DNA of 64,000 nt from an uncultured Muribaculaceae bacterium. Lineage in GTDB: Bacteria; Bacteroidota; Bacteroidia; Bacteroidales; Muribaculaceae. A program made the translations under genes and the position numbers. Position 1 is the first letter of the stretch; each line of letters starts with the position of its first letter. Below are positions 42,582 through 51,794 of the stretch, piece after piece. A model generated the notes under the pieces. That model was not told where the DNA came from and made no database searches. It worked only from the letters and a program-made list of their open reading frames with translations. The stretch covers positions 1 to 64,000 of the forward strand of contig CAJTRT010000006.1 of assembly GCA_910579105.1 (NCBI GenBank), in the 5' to 3' direction.

Positions 42582-42704
42582 TAGCGGCCCGTCTGGGTCG
42601 TCGCCGGAACCACTCGGCCTCGGTCACGGTCCTGAGACCGCTCCCGTCGGCCTCGGATTCCGGCTCCTACCATCCGAACCGCTCTGACGCATCCTCCGCG
42701 GGAT
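42576..42704 (+). repeat. Family H element
   Basis: Begins at the stop codon of the yebC-like gene (GTGATAGCGGCCCGTCTGGG). Contains the hairpin CGGTC-CTGA-GACCG (42627-42640) and CTCCTACCATCCG. Same orientation as the upstream gene, as for the other copies. Confidence 0.8.
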
Positions 42705-42711
42705 GACTCTT

Positions 42712-42787
42712 GTAGGGACATGCCTTTGGCATGTTTTGATAATACAGAATATTTTTCAAATCAAACGTGCCGAAGGCACGTCCCTAC
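42712..42787. repeat. BIME: inverted pair of REP-like units
   Basis: GTAGGGAC-ATGCCTTTGGCATGT (42712-42734) and, inverted, a unit with the stem GTGCC/GGCAC (42765-42787), separated by about 30 AT-rich bases. Stem sequences differ from the common GCGGC/GCCGC type. Confidence 0.85.
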
Positions 42788-42792
42788 ACCGT

Positions 42793-42824
42793 GATGGCCG
42801 GATATTCAGATGGCCGGATATTCA
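42793..42824. repeat. Tandem 16-bp duplication
   Basis: GATGGCCGGATATTCA occurs twice without a spacer, 31 bp upstream of the DUF3078-type gene. Confidence 0.8.
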
Positions 42825-42854
42825 TTAATCAATTGACGCTTAGCCTTGTTGACA

Positions 42855-44258
42855 ATGCGTTACAGACTTAGAAAGATTGCCGCGGTTATGGCGGCGGCGG
42901 TCGCGGGCTATGCCTTTGCCCCCCAGGGGGCGAAGGCACAGTCGCTTTTCGACGAGACCTATGCCGACGGCGAGCCGCTCGACCTCGGCGGGGACTACGG
43001 CGGTGGTGACGCGTCCGGCCCCTCCCGGCCTCGCGCGCCGCTGCCCGTGGGCGCATGGGCGCTGCCTGTGGACACGAACCTGATTGTCGAGGACCTGCTG
43101 CTGCCGCCGACGGCGTTTATGCCGGCTATTTTCGACACATATTCGCTGAAAGCCCCGGAAGAGGCGTTCAACCCGCTTGAAGAGCGCTACAACGACAAGT
43201 GGGACGCCACGACCTGGGCCGACCGCGCCGTGGCCCGCGACTCGCGCGTGCGCGCCTTCGTGCAGGAGTATATGATCGCCCATCCCGAACTTGTGCGCTA
43301 CAACCAGGCGACCCTCCCGCGGCCTCCGAAAGAGTTCAAGATGACCGTTGATCCGGAGCAGGCCAAGATCCATGTCACGGAGTTCGAGCGCGACCGCAAG
43401 CAGATGCTGACCCTCGTAGGGGAGGCTCCGCCAGTGAGGAAAATCCACTGGCTCAAGAACTTCGACGCCTCGTTGCAGTTCTCGCAGGCATACATCTCCC
43501 CCAACTGGTACCAGGGTGGCAAGTCGAATCTGAACATGATAGCCAACGTTGTCTACAACGTCAAGCTCAACCCGGCGTACCACAAGAACCTGATTTTCGA
43601 GACCTACTTCGCTTACAAGTTCGGCATGAACAACGCGCCGGAAGACGAGGTTCACGACTACAACATCTCGGAAGACCTGTTGCAGATCAACACCAAGTTC
43701 GGCTACAAGGCCGCCAAGCGTTGGTACTATTCGCTGACGGCGCAGTTCAAGACCCAGCTGTGGAACAACTACAAGGTCAACTCCGACGTCATGACGGCCT
43801 CGTTCATGTCGCCGGGCGACCTCACGGTCGGCCTCGGTATGACCTACGCCTACGAGAACCCCAGGAAGACCTTGCAGTTCAACGCGTCGATCGCGCCGCT
43901 GTCGTACAACCTCAAGACCTGCCTCAACGACAAGAAACTGAACCCCAAGAGTTTCGGCATCGATGAGGGGCGCAGGACCAAGAGCGAGTACGGTTCGTCG
44001 TCGGAGCTGACCCTGCGCTGGAAGCTCGCGTACAACATCGAGTATTTCTCGCGCCTGTTCGTGTTCACCGACTACGAGCAGCTCACCGGCGACTGGGAGA
44101 ACACCATCACGTTCAACATCAACAAGTTCCTGTCGACCCGCATATTCGCCCACCTGCGCTACCAGTCGCTGAAAGCCCCCGAGGTCGAGGGGTGGCGCCA
44201 CTGGCAGCTCAAAGAGATCCTTTCGATAGGCTTCTCCTACAAGTTCAACCGCTCCTGA
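42855..44258 (+). CDS. DUF3078-type outer-membrane beta-barrel protein
   Basis: A 467-residue exported protein. Signal peptide region: MRYRLRKIAAVMAAAVAGYA to GAKAQ. A Pro-rich N-terminal part precedes a barrel-like C-terminal half with alternating hydrophobic strands and the phylum-typical NWYQGGKSNLNMIANVVYNVKL. It ends KEILSIGFSYKFNRS, an outer-membrane strand with aromatic near-terminal residue. The ATG at 42855 is preferred to TTG codons at 42846 and 42849. The function is unknown beyond the envelope location. Confidence 0.85.
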   Translation: MRYRLRKIAAVMAAAVAGYAFAPQGAKAQSLFDETYADGEPLDLGGDYGGGDASGPSRPRAPLPVGAWALPVDTNLIVEDLLLPPTAFMPAIFDTYSLKAPEEAFNPLEERYNDKWDATTWADRAVARDSRVRAFVQEYMIAHPELVRYNQATLPRPPKEFKMTVDPEQAKIHVTEFERDRKQMLTLVGEAPPVRKIHWLKNFDASLQFSQAYISPNWYQGGKSNLNMIANVVYNVKLNPAYHKNLIFETYFAYKFGMNNAPEDEVHDYNISEDLLQINTKFGYKAAKRWYYSLTAQFKTQLWNNYKVNSDVMTASFMSPGDLTVGLGMTYAYENPRKTLQFNASIAPLSYNLKTCLNDKKLNPKSFGIDEGRRTKSEYGSSSELTLRWKLAYNIEYFSRLFVFTDYEQLTGDWENTITFNINKFLSTRIFAHLRYQSLKAPEVEGWRHWQLKEILSIGFSYKFNRS

Positions 44259-44276
44259 TTTTATGGCTGTGCCTTA

Positions 44277-44319
44277 TTTATAATTCGTATAAATATTATA
44301 AATTTTATAATTCGTATAA
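44277..44319. repeat. Direct repeat in an AT-rich leader
   Basis: TTTATAATTCGTATAA occurs at 44277-44292 and 44304-44319, just upstream of the small secreted protein. Comparable AT-rich leaders occur at 15840-15949 and 20947-20975. Confidence 0.7.
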
Positions 44320-44333
44320 GGGCTTTGGAGATA

Positions 44334-44870
44334 GTGAAACGCATGCTGTGCCTGCTGCTGTTGTTGTCGCCGGCACTCCTCTCCCCGGCCCGGGGGATGA
44401 CGGAGGCTGGGATGCGCGGGGTTATTCTCTCTTCCGGGAATCCGATGGCTGGAATCTACCGCTCCACGGAGGATGGCGCGATGGTCGCCATGGTTCCCTC
44501 GGGCGACGGGGACGAGCTGGTCGTACTGGCGGTGGAGGCGGCGACTCCGGCTGTGAGGCCCGGCACGGAAATGGGCAGGGTGCGCCCCACCGGGGAGGCC
44601 GGGTGCTATGTCGGAGAGCTTTTCACCAGGCTGGAGGGCACGCGTCTTACGCGTCCGAAGAAGTTCACGCTGAAAGCCTCGGGAGGATCCAGGCTGTTGA
44701 TCATACCGAAGAAAAGCAGGCTGAGAATCCAGCTATGGAAACTCCTGCCGTATATGTTCCGCGCCCCGGTCTCGGTTGACCGCCGCGCCTCGGAGAACGC
44801 GCCCGAGGGGCTGTCGCGCGTCTGGCCGCAGTCCCCCTCGTCGCCTCCGCCAATACCCAGCGCGCTATGA
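44334..44870 (+). CDS. Small secreted protein of unknown function
   Basis: About 178 residues. The signal peptide (KRMLCLLLLLSPALLSPARG) is best explained by a GTG start at 44334; an ATG at 44343 would also work. The mature part contains GVILSSGNPMAGIYRSTEDGAMVAMVPSG, a beta-rich stretch, and ends Pro/Ser-rich. It overlaps the next gene by 4 bp (ATGA), so the two are translationally coupled. No family was recognised. Confidence 0.62.
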   Translation: MKRMLCLLLLLSPALLSPARGMTEAGMRGVILSSGNPMAGIYRSTEDGAMVAMVPSGDGDELVVLAVEAATPAVRPGTEMGRVRPTGEAGCYVGELFTRLEGTRLTRPKKFTLKASGGSRLLIIPKKSRLRIQLWKLLPYMFRAPVSVDRRASENAPEGLSRVWPQSPSSPPPIPSAL

Positions 44871-45388
44871 AGATTCCGACAGCTATCGCGAAAACCCTGG
44901 GAGCTGCCGCGTTGCTCGCGGCAGCCTGGATTCCGGCGGCCGCGCAGCGCACCACGTCGCCGCGCCTGCGTCCCGCTGTTGCGACAGCCGATTCCCGCGC
45001 CGAGCAGCGCCTCGACACCCTGTCGCTGGCCGCTGACACCGCCGCGGCGCGCTTCTACGGCTACGAGAAGACACTCCGCGCCACCCGCGAGACGTTGTTC
45101 CTGCGGAACAATACCGGCCGCGACGCTTCCGAGGTCCGGTTCACCATAGTCTACCTCGATGCTGCGGGCCGCGAGATCCACCGCCGCCGCGTCGCCAGAC
45201 GCGCCGAGATTCCGGCGGGAAAGACCGTGAGGCTCGACATACCGTCGTGGGACACGCAGAAGACTTACTACTACCGCGGAGGTCCGAGACCGCGCGTGAC
45301 GGCCACGCCGTACACGGTCTCCGTCATTCCCGACACGCTCATCCTGCTTCCGGCGCGGAGCGTCACCCATCCATCACCCGAAGACTGA
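44867..45388 (+). CDS. Secreted protein with FxLYD-like beta domain
   Basis: A 173-residue exported protein. Signal peptide: MKIPTAIAKTLGAAALLAAAWIPAAAQ. The mature part has RETLFLRNNTGRDASEVRFTIVYLDAAGREI and AEIPAGKTVRLDIPSWDTQKTYYY, a pattern seen in FxLYD-type and related Bacteroidota beta-sandwich proteins. It overlaps the preceding gene by 4 bp and ends 3 bp before the CRP-like gene, so the three form one operon. Confidence 0.68.
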   Translation: MKIPTAIAKTLGAAALLAAAWIPAAAQRTTSPRLRPAVATADSRAEQRLDTLSLAADTAAARFYGYEKTLRATRETLFLRNNTGRDASEVRFTIVYLDAAGREIHRRRVARRAEIPAGKTVRLDIPSWDTQKTYYYRGGPRPRVTATPYTVSVIPDTLILLPARSVTHPSPED

Positions 45389-45391
45389 CAG

Positions 45392-45976
45392 ATGAAGCAT
45401 CCGATAGACACAATCAAGAAGTTCGCGCGCCTTTCGCCGGAGAGCGAGGAACGGCTCCGTGCCGCCATGCGCGAGCGCGTTTTCGCCCGGGGCGAGCGCA
45501 TAAGCGGGGCCGCGTCGCTGTCGTCGCGCGCCTTCTTCATAATCAGCGGGGCGGCGAGGGTGTGTTTCATCCACGGAGGCAAGGACCACACGCTGTCGTT
45601 CGCGTTCGACGAGGAATTTGTCCACCTGTCGCACATAGGGCTCGCGAGGGAGCCGGAAACCATAGCGGTGGAGTTCCTCGAGCCCACGCGCCTGCTGTAC
45701 ATATCCAGCACGGTCAAGGATATAATCGAGGAGGAGGCCGCGATTATGGAGAAGGAGGCGATGATGTTCCTGAACGTGGCCCTGGCCATGCACTGCTCCC
45801 ATCTTGAGGAACGGCTCTACATGAGCCGCATCTGCAAGGCCCCCGAGCTGTACCAGTGGGCCATCACTCGCTTCCCGAAGCTGCTGAAAGTGGCCAACCT
45901 GACGCAGATCGCCTCGTTCCTGGGACTTACGCGCGAAACAGTTTACCGCATACATTCAGGAAACTATAAGAAATGA
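45392..45976 (+). CDS. CRP/FNR-family transcriptional regulator
   Basis: A 194-residue protein with an N-terminal cyclic-nucleotide-binding-like fold (FARLSPESEERLRAAMRERVFARGERIS to YISSTVKDIIEE) and a C-terminal winged-helix with LTQIASFLGLTRETVYRIHSG as helix-turn-helix. The nucleotide-binding motif residues of classical CRP are not evident, as in many Bacteroidota members. It overlaps the HAD gene by 4 bp. Targets are unknown. Confidence 0.87.
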   Translation: MKHPIDTIKKFARLSPESEERLRAAMRERVFARGERISGAASLSSRAFFIISGAARVCFIHGGKDHTLSFAFDEEFVHLSHIGLAREPETIAVEFLEPTRLLYISSTVKDIIEEEAAIMEKEAMMFLNVALAMHCSHLEERLYMSRICKAPELYQWAITRFPKLLKVANLTQIASFLGLTRETVYRIHSGNYKK

Positions 45977-46692
45977 AAGCTGATGAAAACAATGGGCGCG
46001 GTGAGGCGCGCCGGCCCTTCCCGGCCAGTGTCAAGGCCGCCCTGATCGATATGGACGGCACTCTGCTCGACTCCATGCCCTCCCATGCCCGGGCGTGGCA
46101 CCGCATGGTCTCGGAGCTGGGGATAAAGTGCTCCCTTGACGAGTTCTTCGGTTACGAGGGGATGACAGGCGCGGCTACAATCGATCTCATCTTCCGCCGC
46201 GAGCTCGGCAGGCCGGCCACGGAGCGCGAGAAGGTCGAGCTATATGCCCGCAAGACGGGCTACTTCAACGAGCAGCCGCGCGTGCCGGTGATGCCCGGGG
46301 CCGCCCGCATGCTGGAAACCCTCGCCGGCAGGGGTGTGAGGCGCGTTCTCGTGACAGGTTCCGGGCAGAAGTCGACTATCGGCAGGCTCGCCGCGGAGTT
46401 TCCGGGGGCGTTCGAGGAGGGGATGATGGTCACCTCCCGCGACGTGAGCCGCGGCAAGCCCGACCCCGAGCCCTACCTCCTGGCGATGGAGAAGGCCGGG
46501 GTGCTACCCTCCGAGGCTGTCGTGATCGAGAACGCTCCGCTTGGGGTGAAGGCCGGTGCCGCTTCCGGCGCTTTCACCGTCGCCGTCACCACCGGGCCGA
46601 TCCGGGAGAGTGAGATGCGGGCGGCGGGGGCCGACATGGTTTTCCCGTCGATGGAGGCTTTCGCCGACGCTCTGCCGGGGCTTTTGGGCTGA
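45973..46692 (+). CDS. HAD-superfamily hydrolase (beta-phosphoglucomutase-like)
   Basis: A 239-residue HAD phosphatase. Motif I is LIDMDGTLLDS, with the nucleophile and acid Asp; motif II VLVTGSG; motif III with K in SRGKPDPEPYLLAMEK; motif IV VIENAPLGVKAG. The alpha-helical cap (KCSLDEFFGYEGMTGAATIDLI) is of the beta-PGM/phosphoglycolate type. Substrate cannot be assigned. Overlap with the CRP-like gene by 4 bp suggests coupling. Confidence 0.88.
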   Translation: MKADENNGRGEARRPFPASVKAALIDMDGTLLDSMPSHARAWHRMVSELGIKCSLDEFFGYEGMTGAATIDLIFRRELGRPATEREKVELYARKTGYFNEQPRVPVMPGAARMLETLAGRGVRRVLVTGSGQKSTIGRLAAEFPGAFEEGMMVTSRDVSRGKPDPEPYLLAMEKAGVLPSEAVVIENAPLGVKAGAASGAFTVAVTTGPIRESEMRAAGADMVFPSMEAFADALPGLLG

Positions 46693-46706
46693 AAAAGGCC
46701 GGGATT

Positions 46707-47771
46707 ATGGAAAAGAAACTGATTTTTACCAATGACGTGGCGGGGGCGGTCGACGAGGCGGTCGCTCGGATGAGGCCGTCGGGGGTATTCGTGCTTGTCG
46801 ACGCCAATACAAAGTCGTCAGTGCTTCCCGGGCTGCTGGCCGGATCGGAGGCTGTGGCCGGCGCGAAGGTCATCGAGATGGGCGCGGGGGAGGAGGCCAA
46901 GACCCTCGCTACCCTTGCCGGGGTCTGGAAAGAGCTTGGCGACGCTGGCGCCAACCGCTCCTCGCTGCTGATAAACCTCGGGGGTGGGGTCGTGACCGAT
47001 ACCGGCGGTTTCGCGGCTGCCACTTTCAAGCGCGGGATGCGGTTCGTAAATGTTCCGACGACCCTGCTGAGCGCCGTTGACGCATCGGTCGGGGGAAAGA
47101 CCGGGATCAACTTCAACGGGCTTAAAAACGAGGTGGGGGTCTTTGCCGGGGCCGACCTGGTGGTGGTCTCCACCGTGTTCTTCCGCACCCTCGGCCGCGG
47201 CGAGCTGCTGAACGGCTACGCCGAGATGCTCAAACACGCCCTGCTCACCTCGGGGGCAATGACTGAAAGGCTCTTGTGCCGCGATGTCGGGAGCTTCGGG
47301 CCTGACGAGCTTCTGGCTCTTGTACGGGAAAGCGTCGGGGTGAAGGAGAGGTATGTCGCGGCTGATCCCGGCGACTGCGGCCTTCGCCACGCGCTCAACC
47401 TGGGGCACACGTTCGCCCACGCTTTCGAGGAGCTGGGCATGTGGCGCCGGTCGCCCGTGTCCCACGGCCGCGCCGTCGCGCAAGGGCTCGTGGCGGCGCT
47501 GGTGCTGTCGCATATGGAGGCGGGGTTCCCCTCCGGGCTGCTGCACAAGGTGGCGACGTATGTGAGGGATAACTACGGCGCTTTCGGGTTCGATTGCGAG
47601 GATTATCCGCGCCTGCTGGGATATATGGAGCGCGACAAGAAGAATACGGCCAGGGGGGCTGTCAGCTTCACGCTGCTGCGCGCTCCGGGGGAGCCGGAAG
47701 TAGGCGTGCGGGTAGAGGAGTGCGAAATCACCGCCGCGCTCGACATCCACCGCGACCTGCTGGGGATATGA
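46707..47771 (+). CDS. aroB: 3-dehydroquinate synthase
   Basis: A 354-residue enzyme of the shikimate pathway that converts DAHP to 3-dehydroquinate with NAD and a divalent metal. Motifs: GAGEEAKTLATLAGVWKEL, LLINLGGGVVTDTGGFAAATFKRGM, VPTTLLSAVDASVGGKTGIN, GYAEMLKHALL (metal ligand region) and the HALNLGHTFAHAFE stretch. It follows the HAD gene by 14 bp and is convergent with the CBS-domain gene 10 bp downstream. Confidence 0.95.
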   Translation: MEKKLIFTNDVAGAVDEAVARMRPSGVFVLVDANTKSSVLPGLLAGSEAVAGAKVIEMGAGEEAKTLATLAGVWKELGDAGANRSSLLINLGGGVVTDTGGFAAATFKRGMRFVNVPTTLLSAVDASVGGKTGINFNGLKNEVGVFAGADLVVVSTVFFRTLGRGELLNGYAEMLKHALLTSGAMTERLLCRDVGSFGPDELLALVRESVGVKERYVAADPGDCGLRHALNLGHTFAHAFEELGMWRRSPVSHGRAVAQGLVAALVLSHMEAGFPSGLLHKVATYVRDNYGAFGFDCEDYPRLLGYMERDKKNTARGAVSFTLLRAPGEPEVGVRVEECEITAALDIHRDLLGI

Positions 47772-47781
47772 GCGGGGATGT

Positions 47782-49065
47782 TTACCGGGCGTTGAGGGTG
47801 ACTGTTATCAGCTCGAGGCGGGTGGCGCTCTTTTCGGTGACTTCCAGGCGGAGGTTGTCCAGCTCTATGACGTCGCCGGTGTCGGGAATCTTGCCCGTGG
47901 AGAAGAGGATGTAGCCCGCGAGTGTCTGGTATTCGTCGTCTTCGGGGATGTCCAGGTGGTATTTCTCGTTGAGGTAGCCGATTTCGATGCGGCCTGAGAA
48001 TTCCCAGCTGTTGTCGGCCAGGCGGCGCTCAACCAGGGAGGTGGAGTCGTGCTCGTCCTGTATGTCGCCGCAAATCTCCTCCACGAGGTCTTCGAGTGTC
48101 ACCATTCCGGCCGTGCCGCCGAACTCATCGACTATTACGGCGATAGACCGTTTCTCGGCCAGCAGGCGGCGCATCATCTTGTTGGCCATCAGGGTCTCCG
48201 GGGCGAAAACCACCTCTTTCACCTGCTCGCGCCAGTCAATGTCGGGGCGGAAGAGCTCGCTGACGTGTATGTAGCCTGCCACGTTGTCGATGTCGCCCTT
48301 GTAAACCAGTATCTTGGATCGTCCCGACTCGGTGAATAGCCTCGACAGCTCCTCGCGGGATGTCTCGTCGATGTCGACCGCGACTATCTCGTTGCGCGGG
48401 GTCATGCAGTCGCGGAGGTGGGTCTGTGAGAAGTCCAGGGCGTTGTGGAAGATTTTCACCTCGTTCTCCACCTCGGCTTTCTTCTCGGCGTTCTCGTCGA
48501 TGGTCTGTTCGAGGTACTCGTTGAGGTCGGTCATGCTCAGCAGCCCGAGTTTTCCCGAGCCGCTCTTGATGCCGCACAGGCGCATCAGCGATTTCGACAG
48601 CCATGTGGTGAAGAGCGACACCGGGTATAGTACCATGTAAACCAGGGCTGTGAACGGGGCGACCATCCGCAGCGAGCGGTTGGGGTTTATGCGGAATATG
48701 GTTTTTGGCAGGAACTCGCCGGTGATGAGTATTATGCCTGTCGAGATCAGGGTCTGGAACAGGAGCACGAGCGCTTCCGACGAGAAATAGCTTTGAAGCC
48801 ACGGCTCGATGAACTTGGCTGCCCCCATTCCGTAGACGACGAGGGCTATGTTGTTCCCTACCAGTATGGTGGAGATGAAGAACTCCGAGTTGGAGTAGAA
48901 CATGTTCAGCAGGCGGCCTTTGAGGCCGCCCTGCTGAACGTCAAGCTCGACGCGGACGCGGTCGCCGGTGACGAAGGCTATCTCTATGCCTGAAAACAGC
49001 GCTGAGAACGCCAGCGATACCAGGGTTATCGCGAGCCAGACGGGGTCGAATATGATGGAATCCAT
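47782..49065 (-). CDS. CNNM/HlyC-type protein: DUF21, CBS pair and CorC_HlyC domains (GldE-like)
   Basis: A 427-residue membrane protein. Three to four membrane helices form the DUF21 domain (residues about 5-185), then the linker LGLLSMTDLNEYLEQTI, a CBS pair (RDCMTPRNEIVAVDID to AEKRSIAVIVDEFGGTAGMVTLEDLVEEI) and a C-terminal CorC/HlyC domain. Relatives transport or sense divalent cations; GldE in this phylum is one. It starts 6 bp after lptC and shares its operon. Confidence 0.9.
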   Translation of the reverse strand: MDSIIFDPVWLAITLVSLAFSALFSGIEIAFVTGDRVRVELDVQQGGLKGRLLNMFYSNSEFFISTILVGNNIALVVYGMGAAKFIEPWLQSYFSSEALVLLFQTLISTGIILITGEFLPKTIFRINPNRSLRMVAPFTALVYMVLYPVSLFTTWLSKSLMRLCGIKSGSGKLGLLSMTDLNEYLEQTIDENAEKKAEVENEVKIFHNALDFSQTHLRDCMTPRNEIVAVDIDETSREELSRLFTESGRSKILVYKGDIDNVAGYIHVSELFRPDIDWREQVKEVVFAPETLMANKMMRRLLAEKRSIAVIVDEFGGTAGMVTLEDLVEEICGDIQDEHDSTSLVERRLADNSWEFSGRIEIGYLNEKYHLDIPEDDEYQTLAGYILFSTGKIPDTGDVIELDNLRLEVTEKSATRLELITVTLNAR

Positions 49066-49071
49066 TGTAGC

Positions 49072-49749
49072 TTATTGTTCTGTGGGGGTTTGTGGCCGGA
49101 TGGTGGCAGGGAGGTTTGTTCCGTCGGACTGGTCTGACGCGTCAGGCGATGGCGCCGGCCCGGTCTCGCTCCCGCGTTTCCGGAACGCGGAGGTGGGGAA
49201 GATGCCCGAGGGGCGGTGGACCTTGTATTCCCGCATGTTCTGGTCGGCCTCGAAGCCGAACCCCTCGATAGTGCGGTCGGCGCGCTCGAGGTGGATGAAG
49301 GAGTCGGAATAGACGATCTGCCTGTTCTGGTCCCAGAAGAGTTGCTGGGTGAGGAGGCGGTCGCCGTCGGTGGAGCGGTAGCGCACGTTGCGGTCGAAGC
49401 GCCAGAGGCGTTTCTGGCTGAAATATGTCGCGGTGTCGGCGGTGAAGGTGCCGTTCTCCTTCATGTCGTTGTCGAACTTCACCATGTACATTCCGTCAGG
49501 GAACTTCCAGTGGGGCTCGCGGGCTTCCTCGAACATCAGCCAGAGTGGCGCGGTTATGTGGTAGCGCGTGTAGCCGGAGTCGCTTATGAGGGTCGAGACG
49601 TTGACGGTGCGCATGGTGGGGAACGTCTCGGGGTCGGCCGAGATGGAGATGGTCTCCCTCTTGTCCTCGCGGCAGCCGCCGGCGATTATGGCGGCCGCGG
49701 CCGCGGCGGCGAACAACAGGCCTCTCATTCTTGACGCTCCGGCGCTCAT
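49072..49749 (-). CDS. lptC: LPS export ABC transporter periplasmic protein LptC (lipoprotein)
   Basis: A 225-residue lipoprotein. The lipobox IIAGGC follows a hydrophobic signal; an internal Met at 49728 is an equally good start. The periplasmic beta-jellyroll pattern (ISDSGYTRYHITAPLWLMFEE, then FTADTATYFSQKRLWRFDRNVRYR) is that of LptC, which bridges LptB2FG to LptA. The C-terminus has a Pro/Ser-rich tail. Position between the outer-membrane protein and the CNNM gene is typical for the phylum. Confidence 0.87.
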   Translation of the reverse strand: MSAGASRMRGLLFAAAAAAAIIAGGCREDKRETISISADPETFPTMRTVNVSTLISDSGYTRYHITAPLWLMFEEAREPHWKFPDGMYMVKFDNDMKENGTFTADTATYFSQKRLWRFDRNVRYRSTDGDRLLTQQLFWDQNRQIVYSDSFIHLERADRTIEGFGFEADQNMREYKVHRPSGIFPTSAFRKRGSETGPAPSPDASDQSDGTNLPATIRPQTPTEQ

Positions 49750-49782
49750 AGTGTCACTGCGGTTCGGTTGGCTGTCAGGGGG

Positions 49783-51069
49783 TTATCGGATTCTGTTCTG
49801 CCAGAACCACAGCTCGTTGAAGTTGATGCCGAGGGTTATGACGAAGTAGTTCTCCTTGACGAGCGCCTGGGGAGATGCCTGGCGGTTGCGCCATTCCAGG
49901 GCGAGGTTCACGACGGTTTTCTGCGTGGGCGCGGGGAGGCCGAAGCCGAGGCTTATGCCGCGTTCGGTCACATTGTTGCCTGCCACCCGCAGATAGTCGT
50001 GGCAGTAATATCCGCCCAGGCGGAAGTTGACGCGTTGCAGGTAGTTTCCGCGCGGGTTCGTGATCCACTGGGCGCCGGCTCCCACGCGCCAGCGGTTGTC
50101 GAAGCCCGTGCCGTCGGTGCCGAAAACCGGCTCGTAGCCGGGGAGGGAGGTGTATTTCGCGTTTTTCCATGGCTGGTAGGAGAAATCGACTTCGGCGATG
50201 AGGCGGTTGCCCCACTCGACGTTCACGCCGGCTCCGTAGGTGGCGGCCTTGGTGTAGCGTCCCTTCATCTTCTTGGAGCCGTCGATTTCCTCTTCCGTCG
50301 GGGCCTCGTCGGAGCCTACGTCGTACTTCGTGCCGTAGGAGTTGCCGTGGAAGTCCTTCTCAGGCTCGTAGATCACGCCGAGGGTCAGGCGGGTGTCGCG
50401 GTTGACGTTGAAGCCGTACTGGATGCCGGCGCGTATGTTCCAGTCGCGGATTTCCATCACGCGCTCGAAGAGCGAGGTGGAGGAGGTTGTTCCGTTCTGC
50501 GCCAGTACGTAGTTGTCGTTCAGCAGGGTACCGAACATGTAGCTCACGTTCACACCCAGGGTGAAGCCCTTGAAGGGGCGGGCGCTCAGGCCCAGGAACA
50601 GCTCGCTTACGGTGCCGGAACCCTGGCGCGAGTTCTCGCCGTTGACTATCTCGTTGCCGAAGCTGTAGCCGACCTGCGACCAGGGCACCAGGCCGATGGC
50701 GGCTCCGCCGTATTTCGTGACGGGGAACTGCATGACGGCGTAGTCGAGCCCCCCGGTGAAGTTCTTGCCGCTCTCCTTTCCTTCCTCGGTGCGGAGCATC
50801 TTGGTGTTGGCGGCGATGTCGAAGAGGAAAGTCAGGGAGTCGATGGTGGCGTACGACGCCGGGTTTATGAAGTTGATCTGGCGTCCGGAGCGCATGGCGA
50901 TGCCCACGCCGCCCATTCCCCTCTGCTGTGTGTTGGCCTGCTGCTCGAGCACGCCGTAGCCGAAACGGGAGTATGGGGTGACGGTTGAGTTCTGTGCCGC
51001 GGCGGGCGCGTGGAGCGCCGCGCCGGCGATGATTAAGGCCGAAAGCCTACTGGTGAGTCTTATCTTCAT
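49783..51069 (-). CDS. Outer-membrane beta-barrel protein
   Basis: A 428-residue exported protein. Signal peptide: MKIRLTSRLSALIIAGAALH to APAAAQ. It shows repeated amphipathic strands (GVNVSYMFGTLLNDNYVL, TRLTLGVIYEPEK, RVGAGAQWITNPRGN) and ends NFNELWFWQNRIR. FadL/OmpP1-like barrels of this operon are common in the phylum, upstream of lptC; substrate is unknown. It overlaps coaX by 23 bp. Confidence 0.83.
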   Translation of the reverse strand: MKIRLTSRLSALIIAGAALHAPAAAQNSTVTPYSRFGYGVLEQQANTQQRGMGGVGIAMRSGRQINFINPASYATIDSLTFLFDIAANTKMLRTEEGKESGKNFTGGLDYAVMQFPVTKYGGAAIGLVPWSQVGYSFGNEIVNGENSRQGSGTVSELFLGLSARPFKGFTLGVNVSYMFGTLLNDNYVLAQNGTTSSTSLFERVMEIRDWNIRAGIQYGFNVNRDTRLTLGVIYEPEKDFHGNSYGTKYDVGSDEAPTEEEIDGSKKMKGRYTKAATYGAGVNVEWGNRLIAEVDFSYQPWKNAKYTSLPGYEPVFGTDGTGFDNRWRVGAGAQWITNPRGNYLQRVNFRLGGYYCHDYLRVAGNNVTERGISLGFGLPAPTQKTVVNLALEWRNRQASPQALVKENYFVITLGINFNELWFWQNRIR

Positions 51070-51781
51070 TGTAAAGCAGGATACTGAGTAAACCCTTTGT
51101 GACCAGGCACGAGTCCACGGCCACGGGGAAGTCGAGGAACTGGCTGACGCGGTCGGCCCAGCCGCCGGTGAGCACCACCCTGGCTCCCTGGGGGAGCCTG
51201 GAGCGGTAATACGCGATCTCGCTGACGACGCCGCGTATGGCCCCGGCGCGCATGGCGGTGACGGTGTCCGTCCCGAATACCGGGGTGTCGCCGTAGCCTC
51301 CGACTTCCGGGAGGCGGGCGGTGAAGCTGCGCAGGGCGCGGAGGCGCATGCCGACGCCGGGGGCTATGTTGCCCCCCAGGTATTCCCCGCGTTCCGACAC
51401 CACGTCGTAGGTGACGGCGGTGCCCATGTCGACCACCAGCGACATCTCCCCCGGGAACAGGCTCCAGGCTCCAGCGGCCGCGGCCACGCGGTCCTCGCCG
51501 AGGGTCTGCGGCGTGGAGTAGCCTATTGTGATCGGCAGCGGCATGTCGGCGGTCACCTCGCGGGCCTTCACGCCGCGTCCGGCGAGCCAGCGCGCCATGC
51601 GCGGCCCGTTGCCTGTGACGGAGCAGACCAGCGCCCTGGCCGGGCGGCATCGGTCCACCACTTCTTCAAGCGTCTCGCGGGTGAGCTTGCCCACCGTCAG
51701 CTTTTCCACGGCCTCCTGGCCGTCCCACAGCACGATTTTGGCCGAGCTGTTCCCTTGGTCGATAGTAAGGTTGAGTTCCAT
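51047..51781 (-). CDS. coaX: Type III pantothenate kinase
   Basis: A 244-residue enzyme catalysing the first step of CoA synthesis. The N-terminal ATP-binding motif is LTIDQGNSSAKI; the DMGTAVTYDVV and GGNIAPGVGMRLRAL segments are also typical. The ATG at 51781 starts directly at the conserved fold; the open frame continues upstream into non-protein-like sequence. Its 3' end overlaps the next gene. It heads the operon coaX, OMP, lptC, CNNM. Confidence 0.93.
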   Translation of the reverse strand: MELNLTIDQGNSSAKIVLWDGQEAVEKLTVGKLTRETLEEVVDRCRPARALVCSVTGNGPRMARWLAGRGVKAREVTADMPLPITIGYSTPQTLGEDRVAAAAGAWSLFPGEMSLVVDMGTAVTYDVVSERGEYLGGNIAPGVGMRLRALRSFTARLPEVGGYGDTPVFGTDTVTAMRAGAIRGVVSEIAYYRSRLPQGARVVLTGGWADRVSQFLDFPVAVDSCLVTKGLLSILLYNEDKTHQ

Positions 51782-51794
51782 TGTCGCGGATTTG